Origin: Pseudomonas sp. MWU13-2100
GTDB taxonomy: Bacteria > Pseudomonadota > Gammaproteobacteria > Pseudomonadales > Pseudomonadaceae
DNA: 47,099 bases
Direction: 5' to 3'
Assembly: GCF_023242365.1 (NCBI RefSeq)
Contig: NZ_JALLIX010000050.1
Location: 1 to 47,099, forward strand
Position 1 is the first letter of the stretch. Every line of letters begins with the position of its first letter. This document shows, piece by piece, positions 16,945-26,328 of the stretch. Under the pieces are notes generated by a model. It ran no database searches, had not been told where the DNA came from, and saw only the letters and a list, made by a program, of their open reading frames with translations. The position numbers and the translations under genes are program-made.

Positions 16945-18258
16945 ATGACTGCCGATCACATTCCCCACCCCCGTCGTTTTGTCCGGTCTGACTACAAGAC
17001 CCTGGGGCTGGCGGCCTTGGGCGGTGCGCTGGAAATCTACGACTTCATCATTTTCATGTTCTTCGCGCTGACCCTCAGCGAGCTGTTCTTCCCCCCGCAA
17101 ATGCCCGAGTGGCTGCGGCTGTTGCAGAGCTTCGGGATTTTCGTCACCGGCTATCTGGCGCGACCACTGGGTGGCATCCTGATGGCGCACTTCGCCGATC
17201 GCCTGGGACGCAAGCGGGTCTTCAGCCTGAGCATCCTGATGATGGCCCTGCCATGCCTGCTGATCGGGATCATGCCGACTTATGCCCAGATCGGTTACTG
17301 GGCGCCCCTGCTGCTGTTGCTGCTGCGGGTGTTGCAAGGCGCGGCGGTGGGCGGCGAGGTGCCGAGCGCCTGGGTCTTTGTCGCCGAACACGCGCCGGCC
17401 GGGCACCGCGGTTACGCCCTGGGGGTCTTGCAGGCGGGGCTGACCTTCGGCTATCTGCTGGGCGCCTTGACCGCGACCGCTCTGGCGCGGATCTACAGCC
17501 CAGGCGAAATCCTCGATTTCGCCTGGCGCTTGCCGTTCCTGCTGGGCGGGGTATTCGGCGTGATCGGTGTCTGGTTGCGCCGCTGGCTCAGTGAGACCCC
17601 GGTGTTCATGGCCTTGCAGGCGCGTCGGGAAGAAGGCGAGGAGGTGCCGTTGCAGGCGGTCTTGCGCACTCACCGTCGGGCGATCCTGCCGGCGATGCTG
17701 CTGACCTGTGTCCTGACCTCGGCGGTGGTGGTGCTGGTGGTGGTCACGCCGACCTTGATGCAGAAGGTCTTCGGCATGAGTGCCAGTCACACCTTTGCCT
17801 TGAGCAGCCTGGGGATCGTGTTCCTGAACATCGGCTGTGTCCTCGCCGGTCGGCTGGTGGACCGGATCGGTGCCTGGCGCGCCGTGCTGTTCTACAGCGC
17901 CTTGCTGCCGTTGGGCATCGCGCTGCTCTATAGCTGCCTGATCCATGGTGCTGAATGGGTTGGCCTGGCCTATGCTCTGGCGGGCCTGGCCTGTGGCGTG
18001 GTGGGGGCGGTGCCTTCGGTGATGGTGGGGTTGTTCCCGGCGCGCATCCGCGTCTCCGGCATTTCCTTTACCTACAATATCGCTTACGCACTCTGGGCCA
18101 GCACCACGCCGCTGTTGCTGATCGGCCTGATGCCCTGGAGCCCATGGGTCTGCGTCGGCTATTGCGCGGTGATGGGCGTCGTCGGCGTGCTGATCGCGTT
18201 GTACTTCGGGCCGCGTGCAACCGCGACGGCCGAGGCTTCGAGCGTGCGCGGCTGCTGA
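16945..18258 (+). CDS. MFS transporter, metabolite:H+ symporter (MHS) family
   Basis: A 437-residue, 12-helix major facilitator protein. The loop 2-3 motif reads FADRLGRKR, the N-terminus (LGGALEIYDFIIFMFFA) has the acidic residue in helix 1 typical of ProP/KgtP/ShiA-type symporters, and the loop after helix 4 reads GGEVPSAWVFVAEHAP, where most relatives have GGE. Substrates of the family are small organic acids or osmolytes; none can be chosen here. It stands alone with its own upstream region. Confidence 0.9.
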   Translation: MTADHIPHPRRFVRSDYKTLGLAALGGALEIYDFIIFMFFALTLSELFFPPQMPEWLRLLQSFGIFVTGYLARPLGGILMAHFADRLGRKRVFSLSILMMALPCLLIGIMPTYAQIGYWAPLLLLLLRVLQGAAVGGEVPSAWVFVAEHAPAGHRGYALGVLQAGLTFGYLLGALTATALARIYSPGEILDFAWRLPFLLGGVFGVIGVWLRRWLSETPVFMALQARREEGEEVPLQAVLRTHRRAILPAMLLTCVLTSAVVVLVVVTPTLMQKVFGMSASHTFALSSLGIVFLNIGCVLAGRLVDRIGAWRAVLFYSALLPLGIALLYSCLIHGAEWVGLAYALAGLACGVVGAVPSVMVGLFPARIRVSGISFTYNIAYALWASTTPLLLIGLMPWSPWVCVGYCAVMGVVGVLIALYFGPRATATAEASSVRGC

Positions 18259-18277
18259 GCCGCGTCCGTCCAGCCCC

Positions 18278-18502
18278 TCAGGCCTGGCGCCAGCTCACCG
18301 CGTCGATACCGAATTTCTCGGCCATGGGCTTGCTGGTTTTCTTCACCCGTTCTCGACCGAATTTGCCGATGCGGCCCACGCCGGCATCACAACTGGCCCA
18401 GTGCCAAGCCTCGGCATTGTCCATGTGCTCGGAGCGGATCACAAAGGACTTGGGAGTGCCGTTAAGGGTGTAGTCGATAACGAAAAGCTTTGCCGTGCTC
18501 AT
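18278..18502 (-). CDS. DUF6555-like small protein
   Basis: A 74-residue basic cytoplasmic protein (MSTAKLFVIDYTLNG ... AWHWASCDAGVGRIGKFG). Small proteins with this core are frequent in Pseudomonas and I believe they are grouped as DUF6555; function is unknown. The start at 18502 is chosen because AAGGAGG lies 12 bases upstream; the reading frame stays open further upstream but that part lacks a ribosome site. It is tail-to-tail with the MHS transporter (19-bp gap) and divergent from the chemoreceptor. Confidence 0.85.
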   Translation of the reverse strand: MSTAKLFVIDYTLNGTPKSFVIRSEHMDNAEAWHWASCDAGVGRIGKFGRERVKKTSKPMAEKFGIDAVSWRQA

Positions 18503-18691
18503 AAACCTGAGAATCCTCCTTGGGATGCTTCCTTGTCGTTCTAAAGTGATCCCAGGCAGCGGGAAAAATTCAGTCGAATTGTCCGCCGGCTGCTCGCGGG
18601 AAATAACCCGAAATTCTCCTTCAGAAAAAAACACCCTAGCCGATGCCAATGACAGCTTAATCCGCGCTTTCATTTGCCCATCGGTGCCCGC

Positions 18692-20008
18692 ATGTTTAAC
18701 AAACGCTTGAAGCAGGAGCTCTCGGCTCTTCGCGAAGAACTCTCCAGCGTCCAGCAAGTCAAGGATAGCCTGGAGCAGGAAATGCTCGTGCTGACCCTGG
18801 ACCCCGACGGTCGCATCGAATCGGCTAACCAGAATTTCATCCAGGAAATGCTCTACCCGAGCACCTCGCTGGTGGGGCGTAGCCTTGACGAGTTAGTCCC
18901 GGAGTACCTCAAGCATTCGGACTTTCACCTGCGCTTCAAGAATGCCTTGACCCGGGGCGAGCATTTCAGCGGCGCGGTGCGCTTGCTGCGTGGTAACGGC
19001 GAGGAAGCCTGGCTGCGTTCGATCCTGCAGCCGATTCGTGATTCCCAGGGGCGTATCCGCCATTTTTCGATTTACTCCAACGATCTGACCCGCACCATCG
19101 AATCGTCCCGCGAGTATGAAAACCTGATCGGCGCGCTGTTGCGTTCCACCGCGGTGATCGAGTTCAACCTGGCCGGAGAGGTGCTCACCGCCAATGACCG
19201 CTTCCTCAACGCCATGGGTTACAGCCTGGCGCAGATCCAGGGCAAGCATCACCGTGTTTTCTGCGAGCCGGCGCAATACAACAGCGCCGAATACCAGACG
19301 TTCTGGACACGCCTGAACGCCGGTGAATTCGTCGCCGGTCGTTTCAAGCGGGTTGACAGCCACGGTCGCGAGGTCTGGCTGGAGGCGTCCTATAACCCGG
19401 TACTCGATGCCAATGAAAAGCTCTACAAAGTAGTCAAGTTTGCCACTGTGATCACCGATCAGGTGAGCCAGGAGAGGGCGGTAGCCGAAGCGGCGAACAT
19501 TGCCTACAGCACCTCGTTGCAGACCGACAGCACCGCCCAGCGCGGGACCACCGTGGTAACCCAGGCCGTGGAAGTGATGCGCGACCTGGCTGCACACATG
19601 CAAACCGCCAGTGACGGCATCGAAGCCTTGAATGCGCAGTCCCAGGTGATCGGCACCATCGTCAAGACCATCAGCGGCATTGCCGAGCAGACCAACCTGC
19701 TGGCGCTCAACGCGGCCATTGAGGCGGCGCGCGCGGGTGAGCAGGGTCGCGGGTTCGCGGTGGTGGCGGACGAAGTGCGGCAGTTGGCCTCGCGCACCAG
19801 CCAGGCCACGGACGAGATCGTCGGCGTGGTGCGGCAGAACCAGGACATGGCGCGGGACGCGGTGTCGCTGATGAACAGCGGCAAGACCCAGGCCGAGGAA
19901 GGTCTTGCGCTGGCGGCGGAGGCGGGCACGGTGATCGTCGAGATCCAGGACGGTGCGCAGAAAGTGGTCAACGCGGTCGGGCAGTTCGCCAACCAGTTGT
20001 CTAGTTGA
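18692..20008 (+). CDS. Soluble double-PAS chemoreceptor (BdlA-like)
   Basis: A 438-residue methyl-accepting protein without membrane segments. A short N-terminal coiled coil (1-30) precedes two PAS domains (about 32-135 and 150-255) and a signalling domain with the conserved hairpin tip EQTNLLALNAAIEAARAGEQ. Length and PAS-PAS-MCP order match BdlA, the P. aeruginosa biofilm dispersion regulator, but other soluble receptors share it. I chose the ATG at 18692 over an upstream TTG at 18674. The next-but-one gene is a diguanylate cyclase, a fitting partner since BdlA acts with c-di-GMP enzymes; the link is inference. Confidence 0.87.
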   Translation: MFNKRLKQELSALREELSSVQQVKDSLEQEMLVLTLDPDGRIESANQNFIQEMLYPSTSLVGRSLDELVPEYLKHSDFHLRFKNALTRGEHFSGAVRLLRGNGEEAWLRSILQPIRDSQGRIRHFSIYSNDLTRTIESSREYENLIGALLRSTAVIEFNLAGEVLTANDRFLNAMGYSLAQIQGKHHRVFCEPAQYNSAEYQTFWTRLNAGEFVAGRFKRVDSHGREVWLEASYNPVLDANEKLYKVVKFATVITDQVSQERAVAEAANIAYSTSLQTDSTAQRGTTVVTQAVEVMRDLAAHMQTASDGIEALNAQSQVIGTIVKTISGIAEQTNLLALNAAIEAARAGEQGRGFAVVADEVRQLASRTSQATDEIVGVVRQNQDMARDAVSLMNSGKTQAEEGLALAAEAGTVIVEIQDGAQKVVNAVGQFANQLSS

Positions 20009-20102
20009 GCACCACCGCGCTATCCACCTGGACCGAGGCGTTTTTCGGCAGTTGGAACACCCCGACCGAGCGGCGGGTATGTACCCCGGCTTCGCCGGAC
20101 AC
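20001..20102 (-). pseudogene. 3' remnant of a RidA-family gene
   Basis: On the minus strand this stretch encodes GEAGVHTRRSVGVFQLPKNA followed by a VQVDSAVVL tail and a TAG stop at 20001. It closely resembles the C-terminus of the larger RidA/YjgF proteins (GxxxHxRxAVGxxxLPxxxxVE). Before it the frame turns into low-complexity Gly/Ser/Pro, with no RidA core and no suitable start, so at most the last 33 codons survive. The end overlaps the chemoreceptor stop by 8 bp. Confidence 0.65.
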
Positions 20103-20228
20103 CGAGCTCGTGCCGGGGCCGCTGCTGGCTCCATGGCGCGATCCGGTCTCCGCGAGGCTTGGCTGCCGCGTTTGAACCGCGTTGGGGAAAATAGCGAAAA
20201 GTGCAATGTCGTCGGTTACACTTCGATA

Positions 20229-21860
20229 ATGTCAAAAAAACATCATGCACTTTCGATCCTCGCCCGAATCTACAACAGCGTGTTGACCCGACTGCTGGTG
20301 TTGGCGCTGTGCATTGTCGTTTCCGGCGCTATCCTGCGCTATTACGTGCTGACCAACTTTCTGCGCGAGGACCTGAGCGCCGTCGTGGAAGGCCAGCAAC
20401 TGGCGTTGGCCACTTATGTCGCGCACGATGTCGATAGCAAGATTATTCGGCGCCGGCTCTTTATCGAGCACCTGGCTGCCAGCGTGCCCTTCGATTTGCT
20501 CGCTAGGCCTGAAAAACTGCGAGATTGGCTGAAAGAGCTTTCGCCCTACCAGACCTTGTTATCGATCGATATCTTCATCGTCGATGCCAGTGGCCGGCGG
20601 GTGGCGGGCTACCCCGATCAAGAGGCAGCGTCCGATAGCGATTATGTGAATCGGGACTATGTTCAAGCCGGATTGGCCGACAGACCCTTTATCGGCCGGC
20701 CGATCGAGAGCCCGTCGAGCGCGGAACCGATACTGCCGATATCCGCGCCGATCAGGAATGCCGCGGGTGAGGTGCAGGGGGTCGTGGTTGGCATGATGTC
20801 ACTCGCGGCCCCCGGGTTTCTTGATTCCTTGCTGCAGAGCCGTGGGGGAACGACAACGGGCGAATTCCAGCTGGTTTTTCCGCAAAGTCGCTTGCAGATC
20901 GAGTCCACGCCGCTGGGGATACGCTTCAAGCCGGTATCGCGTCCGGGCCTCAATACCCTGTTGGATCGAGCCATGGCGGGTTTTCGCGGTACCGGGATAA
21001 CGCTCAACGCGCAGGGCCAGGAGGAGGTCCGTGCCATGGTCACCGTCCCAAGCACGGGCTGGTTCATTGTTGCCAGCCTGCCGGGCCACGAGGCGTTTTC
21101 AACCGTTGAGCGAACCCAGCGTTTCTTGATCAAGGGTGCTATCGGCTCGATTCTTCTGTTCGGCACTATCTGTTCCATCGTGCTGTATTTTGTCTTTCGT
21201 CCGCTATTCCATGCCGCCGCCCAGGCGGACTGCATGACCCGCGATGAACTGCCCCATGCACCCTTGCCGGTGCTGCGCAACGATGAAGTCGGTCACTTGA
21301 TCTCGGCGTTCAATCGCCTGTTGTTCAAGCTCAACGAGAAACAGGCGGAACTCGAAAAGATCGCCCATCACGACACGTTGACGGGCCTGCCCAACCGCCA
21401 TCACCTCTCTGGCCGCCTGCGTCAGGTGTTGGCCCAGGCCCAGCGCAAAGGCACCCAGGTCGGCTTGCTGTTCATGGACCTCGATGGCTTCAAACGCATC
21501 AATGACACCCTCGGGCACGAGGCCGGTGACGAGGTGTTGCGTCAGGTGGCGAAGCGCTTTGGCGCGGTTGTACGGGGCAGCGATACCCTGGCGCGCATCG
21601 GCGGCGATGAGTTCGTTGTCCTGCTGAGCGATCTTGGCGCCGACGCCGAAGAAACCGTGAGCTCCGTGGCCACCAAGTGCATCGAGGCGCTGAGCATGCC
21701 TTTTCTCATTGCCGGTACGGTTTGCCGGGTGGGGGTCTCGATCGGTATCGCCCTTGGAAACGGCGAAAGCTCCCCTGATGCGCTGCTGCTGACCGCGGAT
21801 CGAGTCATGTATCAGGCCAAGAAAACCGGGCGCGGTCGCTACATGACCCACAAGCTCTGA
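20229..21860 (+). CDS. Membrane diguanylate cyclase with periplasmic sensor domain
   Basis: A 543-residue protein with a membrane helix at about 19-41, a periplasmic dCACHE-like sensor domain (45-295), a second helix (300-322), a short HAMP-like linker and a GGDEF domain (375-543). The active-site motif is intact (RIGGDEF, 456-462) and an inhibitory I-site RxxD (Arg449-Asp452) is at the usual spacing, so it should make c-di-GMP from two GTP and be product-inhibited. There is no EAL domain. The ATG at 20229 is chosen because it starts directly before the first helix; the frame is open upstream but reads through the RidA remnant region. Confidence 0.9.
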   Translation: MSKKHHALSILARIYNSVLTRLLVLALCIVVSGAILRYYVLTNFLREDLSAVVEGQQLALATYVAHDVDSKIIRRRLFIEHLAASVPFDLLARPEKLRDWLKELSPYQTLLSIDIFIVDASGRRVAGYPDQEAASDSDYVNRDYVQAGLADRPFIGRPIESPSSAEPILPISAPIRNAAGEVQGVVVGMMSLAAPGFLDSLLQSRGGTTTGEFQLVFPQSRLQIESTPLGIRFKPVSRPGLNTLLDRAMAGFRGTGITLNAQGQEEVRAMVTVPSTGWFIVASLPGHEAFSTVERTQRFLIKGAIGSILLFGTICSIVLYFVFRPLFHAAAQADCMTRDELPHAPLPVLRNDEVGHLISAFNRLLFKLNEKQAELEKIAHHDTLTGLPNRHHLSGRLRQVLAQAQRKGTQVGLLFMDLDGFKRINDTLGHEAGDEVLRQVAKRFGAVVRGSDTLARIGGDEFVVLLSDLGADAEETVSSVATKCIEALSMPFLIAGTVCRVGVSIGIALGNGESSPDALLLTADRVMYQAKKTGRGRYMTHKL

Positions 21861-21934
21861 GGGCGATCCAGGTGCAGTTGCAAGCACCGCGGGCGCAACA
21901 AAGGTAAACTCCGTGCTTTCCCAAAGGAGTTCCC

Positions 21935-22804
21935 ATGAGTCACTACCAGCCCGGCATCCTTGCCAAGCCCGTGCCCTTGCAGGCACGCCACCTGTTCTTC
22001 GCCCTTGAGTCCGCCGAAGCATTGCCGGTCGCACTCGACAATCTCACCCGGCTGGTGGATGTAAAGCACACCGTGGTCGGTTTTGGCGAGTCGCTGGTGC
22101 AAGCGCTGGGTGGGCATGTCCAAGGGTTGCGGGCTTTTCCCGTTATCACTGGCGTGGGCGTGGATAATCCGTCGACCCAGCATGCCCTGTGGTGCTGGCT
22201 GCATGGCGAAGACCGTGGTGACTTGCTGCACCGCGGTCGTGCGTTGGAGCAGGCGTTGGCGCCGGCCCTGAAGTTGGTGCAGATGACCGAGGCCTTCCGG
22301 CACAAGAGCGGCCACGACCTGACCGGTTATGAAGACGGCACCGAGAACCCGGTGGATGAGGCCGCGGTGGCGGCGGGGATCGCCGCTGACGGGGGCAGCT
22401 TTGCCGCGATCCAGCAGTGGCAGCATGACCTGGACGGTTTCGCTGCGCTTGCGGCCCATGAGCAGGACAACATCATCGGGCGGCGCAAGAGCGATAACGA
22501 AGAGCTCGACGATGCACCGGAGTCCGCCCACGTCAAACGCACTGCCCAGGAGAGCTTTGCTCCGGAGGCCTTCGTGGTGCGCCGCTCGATGCCCTGGTCG
22601 AACGAACAGGGCGCCGGCCTGATGTTTCTGGCGTTCGGCCATTCCTTCGCGGCCTTCGAGGCGCAGTTGCGGCGCATGAGCGGTTTGGACGATGGCATCG
22701 TCGACGGCTTGTATCGCTTCAGCCGGCCGATTACCGGTGGCTACTACTGGTGCCCGCCGTTGAACGAAGGGGGCCTGGACCTGAGTGGGTTGACCGTCGC
22801 TTGA
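21935..22804 (+). CDS. Dyp-type heme peroxidase
   Basis: A 289-residue dye-decolorising peroxidase. The family motif GxxDG is present as GYEDGTENP (about 135-143), with the catalytic Asp, and the proximal heme His lies in SAHVKRTAQE near 197. No signal peptide, so it is cytoplasmic or needs encapsulation; no encapsulin gene is adjacent. Members use hydrogen peroxide to oxidise bulky organic substrates. AAAGGAG eight bases ahead fixes the start. Confidence 0.9.
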   Translation: MSHYQPGILAKPVPLQARHLFFALESAEALPVALDNLTRLVDVKHTVVGFGESLVQALGGHVQGLRAFPVITGVGVDNPSTQHALWCWLHGEDRGDLLHRGRALEQALAPALKLVQMTEAFRHKSGHDLTGYEDGTENPVDEAAVAAGIAADGGSFAAIQQWQHDLDGFAALAAHEQDNIIGRRKSDNEELDDAPESAHVKRTAQESFAPEAFVVRRSMPWSNEQGAGLMFLAFGHSFAAFEAQLRRMSGLDDGIVDGLYRFSRPITGGYYWCPPLNEGGLDLSGLTVA

Positions 22805-22832
22805 GCCGCTGTCGCGCCTGAAGGATGAGACT

Positions 22833-22851
22833 CGGGCTCCACCGGAGCCCG
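22833..22851. terminator. Hairpin after the Dyp peroxidase
   Basis: CGGGCTCC at 22833-22840 pairs with GGAGCCCG at 22844-22851 around ACC. The following bases have few Ts, so termination strength is uncertain. Confidence 0.5.
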
Positions 22852-22971
22852 GGAGTGTTCATCATGATCTGAAGAAAATACCCATCAGGGGATGCCAAAT
22901 CTTCGCCTTGCGAATAGTCTGCGTACAAAGGGAATTCCCCTGAAACACAGATTTGGGCACGAGGTCGGAAG

Positions 22972-24066
22972 ATGGGCAAGTTGCGAGTCGGGATTATTTT
23001 CGGTGGGTTGGGGGCCGAGCACGAGGTGTCGTTGCAATCGGCGCGCAATGTGGTCGATGCGCTGGATCGCGAGCGTTTCGAGCCGATTCTGATCGGTATC
23101 GACAAGCAGGGCCGCTGGCACCTCAATGACAGCTCCAACTACCTGATCAACGCCGAAAACCCGGCGCTTATCGCCTTGAACCAATCCAATCGCGAACTGG
23201 CCGTGGTGCCCGGAAAGTCCAGCCAGCAGTTGGTGGACACCAGCAGCCAGGCGCTACTCGAGCAGGTCGATGTGATCTTCCCCATCGTTCACGGTACCCT
23301 CGGTGAAGACGGTTGCCTGCAAGGCTTGCTGCGCATGACCGACCTGCCTTTTGTCGGTTCCGATGTGCTCGGTTCGGCCGTGTGCATGGACAAGGACGTG
23401 AGCAAGCGCCTGTTGCGCGATGCCGGGCTGGCGGTGACCCCCTTTATCACCGTGAACCGGACCAGCGCCGCGCGGCTCGGCTTCGAGGCTGCACAGGCGA
23501 AACTGGGCCTGCCGCTGTTCATCAAGCCGGCGAACCAGGGCTCGTCGGTGGGCGTGAGCAAAGTGGAGACCGCCGAGGAGTATCAGGCCGCCTTGGCCCT
23601 GGCGCTGGGCTTCGACGAAAAGGTCCTGATCGAGTCGGCGGTCAGCGGACGGGAGATCGAATGCGCGATCCTCGGCAACGACCAGCCGATTGCCAGTGGT
23701 TGCGGCGAGATCATCGTGCGCAGCGGCTTCTATTCCTACGACAGCAAATACATTGATGAGCAGGCCGCCGAAGTGGTGGTGCCGGCGGCCATCAGCGAAC
23801 AGGACAGCGAGCGCATTCGCGCCCATGCCATTGAGGCGTTCCAGGTACTGGGCTGCGCCGGGTTGGCGCGGGTCGATGTGTTTCTCGGCGCTGACGGCGA
23901 GGTGCTGATCAACGAGGTCAACTCGTTGCCCGGTTTCACCCGCATCAGCATGTACCCCAAGCTCTGGCAGGCTGCGGGGATGAGCTACAGCGAACTGGTG
24001 AGCCGCCTGATCGAACTGGCGCTGGAGCGGCATGCGGCGCGCAAGAGTCTGAAGAACAGTCGTTAA
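22972..24066 (+). CDS. ddlA: D-alanine--D-alanine ligase A
   Basis: A 364-residue ATP-grasp ligase that joins two D-alanines for peptidoglycan precursors. It follows E. coli DdlA almost throughout: FGGLGAEHEVSLQSA at the N-terminus, IFPIVHGTLGEDGCLQG, LFIKPANQGSSVGVSKV for ATP binding, and the metal-binding end LINEVNSLPGFTRISMYPKL. GGAAG precedes the ATG. This is the free-standing DdlA type, not the DdlB of the cell-wall cluster. No resistance genes adjoin it. Confidence 0.95.
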   Translation: MGKLRVGIIFGGLGAEHEVSLQSARNVVDALDRERFEPILIGIDKQGRWHLNDSSNYLINAENPALIALNQSNRELAVVPGKSSQQLVDTSSQALLEQVDVIFPIVHGTLGEDGCLQGLLRMTDLPFVGSDVLGSAVCMDKDVSKRLLRDAGLAVTPFITVNRTSAARLGFEAAQAKLGLPLFIKPANQGSSVGVSKVETAEEYQAALALALGFDEKVLIESAVSGREIECAILGNDQPIASGCGEIIVRSGFYSYDSKYIDEQAAEVVVPAAISEQDSERIRAHAIEAFQVLGCAGLARVDVFLGADGEVLINEVNSLPGFTRISMYPKLWQAAGMSYSELVSRLIELALERHAARKSLKNSR

Positions 24067-24068
24067 AA

Positions 24069-24097
24069 GGCCCGAAGCCGCTGCGCCGCTTCAGGCC
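24069..24097. terminator. Hairpin between ddlA and the CDF gene
   Basis: GGCCCGAAGC at 24069-24078 pairs with GCTTCAGGCC at 24088-24097 with one mismatch, between two convergent genes. Confidence 0.45.
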
Positions 24098-24124
24098 GGG
24101 TAAACGCTTGGCTGAGCCCTGGTT

Positions 24125-25081
24125 TCAGGCTCCGGACCTGGATGGATCGAGATGGTCCAGGTCTGGCCGGTGCCAGGGGTCAATGTGTGTCATCAGGTTC
24201 AGGACCCGATGACGCAGCATGACGTTTTCACGCGCGGCCACGGCAATCGCATGCCCTTCTTCGACGGTCATCGAGGCTTCGACTTCGATGTGCGCATCGA
24301 CCGTGAGCATATCGCCCATCTTGCGCGTGCGTACATCATGCACGCCCTTGATCCCCGGGGTTTCCAGGAGCGTGGTGCGAATGGAAGCGACCTCTTCTTC
24401 ATCGGCCGCGCTGTCCATCAGGTCGTTCAAGGCGTTCCAGCCGAACGACCAACCCATTCTGGCAATCATGCCGCCGACCACCAGCGCGGCAATCGGGTCG
24501 AGAATCGGATAGCCCGCCAGGTTGCCGACAATACCGATACCGACCACCAGCGACGAGGCCGCATCCGAGCGTGCATGCCAGGCGTTGGCAATCAACAGGC
24601 TCGATTTCACCTTCTTCGCCACTCCGAGCATGTAGCGAAACAGCAGTTCCTTGGTCAGCAACGCGGCACCCGCCACCCACAAGGCCGTCATATGCACTGT
24701 CTGGATGGATTCCGGGGTTTGCAGCTTGAGCACGGCCGAACCGATCATGCCGATGCCCACGGCCAACAGCAGCAGGCCGAGGATCATCGAGGCGGCGGTT
24801 TCAAAGCGCAGGTGCCCATAGGGATGGCCATCGTCGGCGTCCTGCTTGCTCTTATGGCTGGCGAACAGCACCACAAAGTCGGCAATCAAGTCTGACAGGG
24901 AGTGAATACCGTCGGCGATCAGGCCCTGGGATTTCGACAGGATGCCCACGACAATCTGGGTGCAGGACAGCGCCAGATTGACGCCGACACTCGCCCAGGT
25001 GCAACGGGAAGCCGCCGCCGCTCGCTCGGCGGGGCTGCAGTATTCGTCCTCAGAGTCTTCGGAGAACTTCTCATCGATCAT
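24125..25081 (-). CDS. Cation diffusion facilitator (zinc/other divalent metal efflux)
   Basis: A 318-residue CDF transporter with six membrane helices and a C-terminal cytoplasmic dimer domain (about 225-310). The transport site is seen as HxxxD in helix 2 (His60-Asp64, ADGIHSLSD) and again in helix 5 (His169-Asp173, AWHARSDAASS); a two-His two-Asp site favours zinc over iron. The motif DGHPYGHLRFE lies between helices 2 and 3. The N-terminal tail is acidic with a Cys. No metal-sensing regulator is next to it, so the induced metal is unknown. Confidence 0.9.
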   Translation of the reverse strand: MIDEKFSEDSEDEYCSPAERAAAASRCTWASVGVNLALSCTQIVVGILSKSQGLIADGIHSLSDLIADFVVLFASHKSKQDADDGHPYGHLRFETAASMILGLLLLAVGIGMIGSAVLKLQTPESIQTVHMTALWVAGAALLTKELLFRYMLGVAKKVKSSLLIANAWHARSDAASSLVVGIGIVGNLAGYPILDPIAALVVGGMIARMGWSFGWNALNDLMDSAADEEEVASIRTTLLETPGIKGVHDVRTRKMGDMLTVDAHIEVEASMTVEEGHAIAVAARENVMLRHRVLNLMTHIDPWHRPDLDHLDPSRSGA

Positions 25082-25471
25082 TAGAAACTTCTTCCCTTAT
25101 TTGCAAATGACTATCAACGCTTGGCAATCCCGGCTTGCCGACCAACTAAGTGCGAGCCCCGAGGTGATTGGCAATCATTGGCGTTCGCCTTGAAACAGGC
25201 GTGATCAAAGAATAAAGCATACTTAAAAGTTGAAGGGGTATACAGATTATATTAAATAATCAGGGCGATTGAAAATTTGTTTCGTATACATATCGCTTAT
25301 GTTCTCAAATGCGAATCTTAATGTTTCGTTGCCTAGTGTTCAAAGGCACTTGCACTCACGCCAATAGTTTTATACCCGGCTAACGGTGGATGACTTTCAG
25401 TGGGCCTATATTGATTGGCTGGCGAATGGCAAACAGAGGGGGAGCGTAGCTCCCCCTGGCGGGGTGTGGAG
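25082..25471. other. 390-bp AT-rich intergenic region
   Basis: I see no credible gene. 25200-25330 is clearly AT-richer than the surroundings. A short palindrome, GATTGGCAATC near 25166-25176, and the minus-strand hairpin at 25437-25457 are the only structures seen. It must hold the promoter of the CDF gene on the minus strand. Confidence 0.5.
25437..25457 (-). terminator. Terminator of the secreted-protein gene
   Basis: AGGGGGAGC at 25437-25445 pairs perfectly with GCTCCCCCT at 25449-25457 around GTA, just past the stop of the minus-strand gene that ends at 25472. Confidence 0.65.
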
Positions 25472-26143
25472 TCAGTTGGTGGCGACCCGGTCGGTTTCGC
25501 CGGTGGTCACCAAGGCTTTGAGCGAGGCATCGAATTGCTTCAGGGCGTTGACCTGCAGATCGCGTTGCTGGTTGATTTGCGCGGCAATTTCCGGCGCGGC
25601 CTTGCCATGGACCCAGATCGAAGGCAGTTCCTTGCCACCGAAGCCTTCGGCCTTGCCGATGTACTGCAGGTTCGAATCATAGAACGTGGCGACGAAGCGC
25701 GCTTCGAACTGGCTGTTGCGCTTGGTCACCAGACGGCTGTAGGTGTCGAGCATCACCACCACGTCAGGGCGGGCCTTTACCAGCGCATCGAGGTTGTCAT
25801 AGACGGTCACCGAGGCGAACTGTTTCTGCAACGACCCCATCAGCCAGTCGATGGCCAGCTTCGGATCGGAGCTGTTGACGAAGGCGTCGCTGATGCGTGG
25901 ATCCAGCGCAGGGTTCTTTGCGCCGCTCAGTGCAACGCTGTGGTAGCGTTCCAGATATTGGAGCGTACTGACGGTGTTTTCACTATAAAGCACCCCCACT
26001 GATTGGGCCTGCTTCAAGCTGGCGGCGCTGTCGACCACCGGCAGGAAATGGCAGGATTGAACGTCCGCCGCGTAGCTCGGGGCGGTGGCGAGGAAACCGC
26101 CGGTCAATACGGCGACAAGAGCCAGCAAGGTCGAAATTCTCAT
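25472..26143 (-). CDS. Secreted/periplasmic protein of unknown function
   Basis: A 223-residue protein with a Sec signal peptide (MRISTLLALVAVLTGGFLATAPSYAA, cut near 26). GAAGGAAAA precedes the ATG. The mature part has one cysteine and mixed alpha/beta character (ARPDVVVMLDTYSRLV). I have the impression that similar Pseudomonas proteins are labelled 'ATPase', but I see no Walker motif and would not assign that. It stands alone. Confidence 0.8.
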   Translation of the reverse strand: MRISTLLALVAVLTGGFLATAPSYAADVQSCHFLPVVDSAASLKQAQSVGVLYSENTVSTLQYLERYHSVALSGAKNPALDPRISDAFVNSSDPKLAIDWLMGSLQKQFASVTVYDNLDALVKARPDVVVMLDTYSRLVTKRNSQFEARFVATFYDSNLQYIGKAEGFGGKELPSIWVHGKAAPEIAAQINQQRDLQVNALKQFDASLKALVTTGETDRVATN

Positions 26144-26328
26144 CGCGCGTTTTCCTTCTGAAGTCGGTTCGGCATGACGCTATCCTCCTCCTTTGACAGA
26201 AAAACTGAACTCGCATTCCTTGATGGTTACTATCAACTGAACGAATGATAGGCGGCCGTGCCTTGTAGTGTAGTCGTCAAAAGGGCGCCTTATAGGGCGC
26301 GCCAGCGCAATATTCAAAATGTCATCTC

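Noticed and set aside
25160..25180. GATTGGCAATC palindrome as an operator of the CDF metal transporter
   Set aside because: Single short copy with no matching metal-regulator gene nearby; could be chance.
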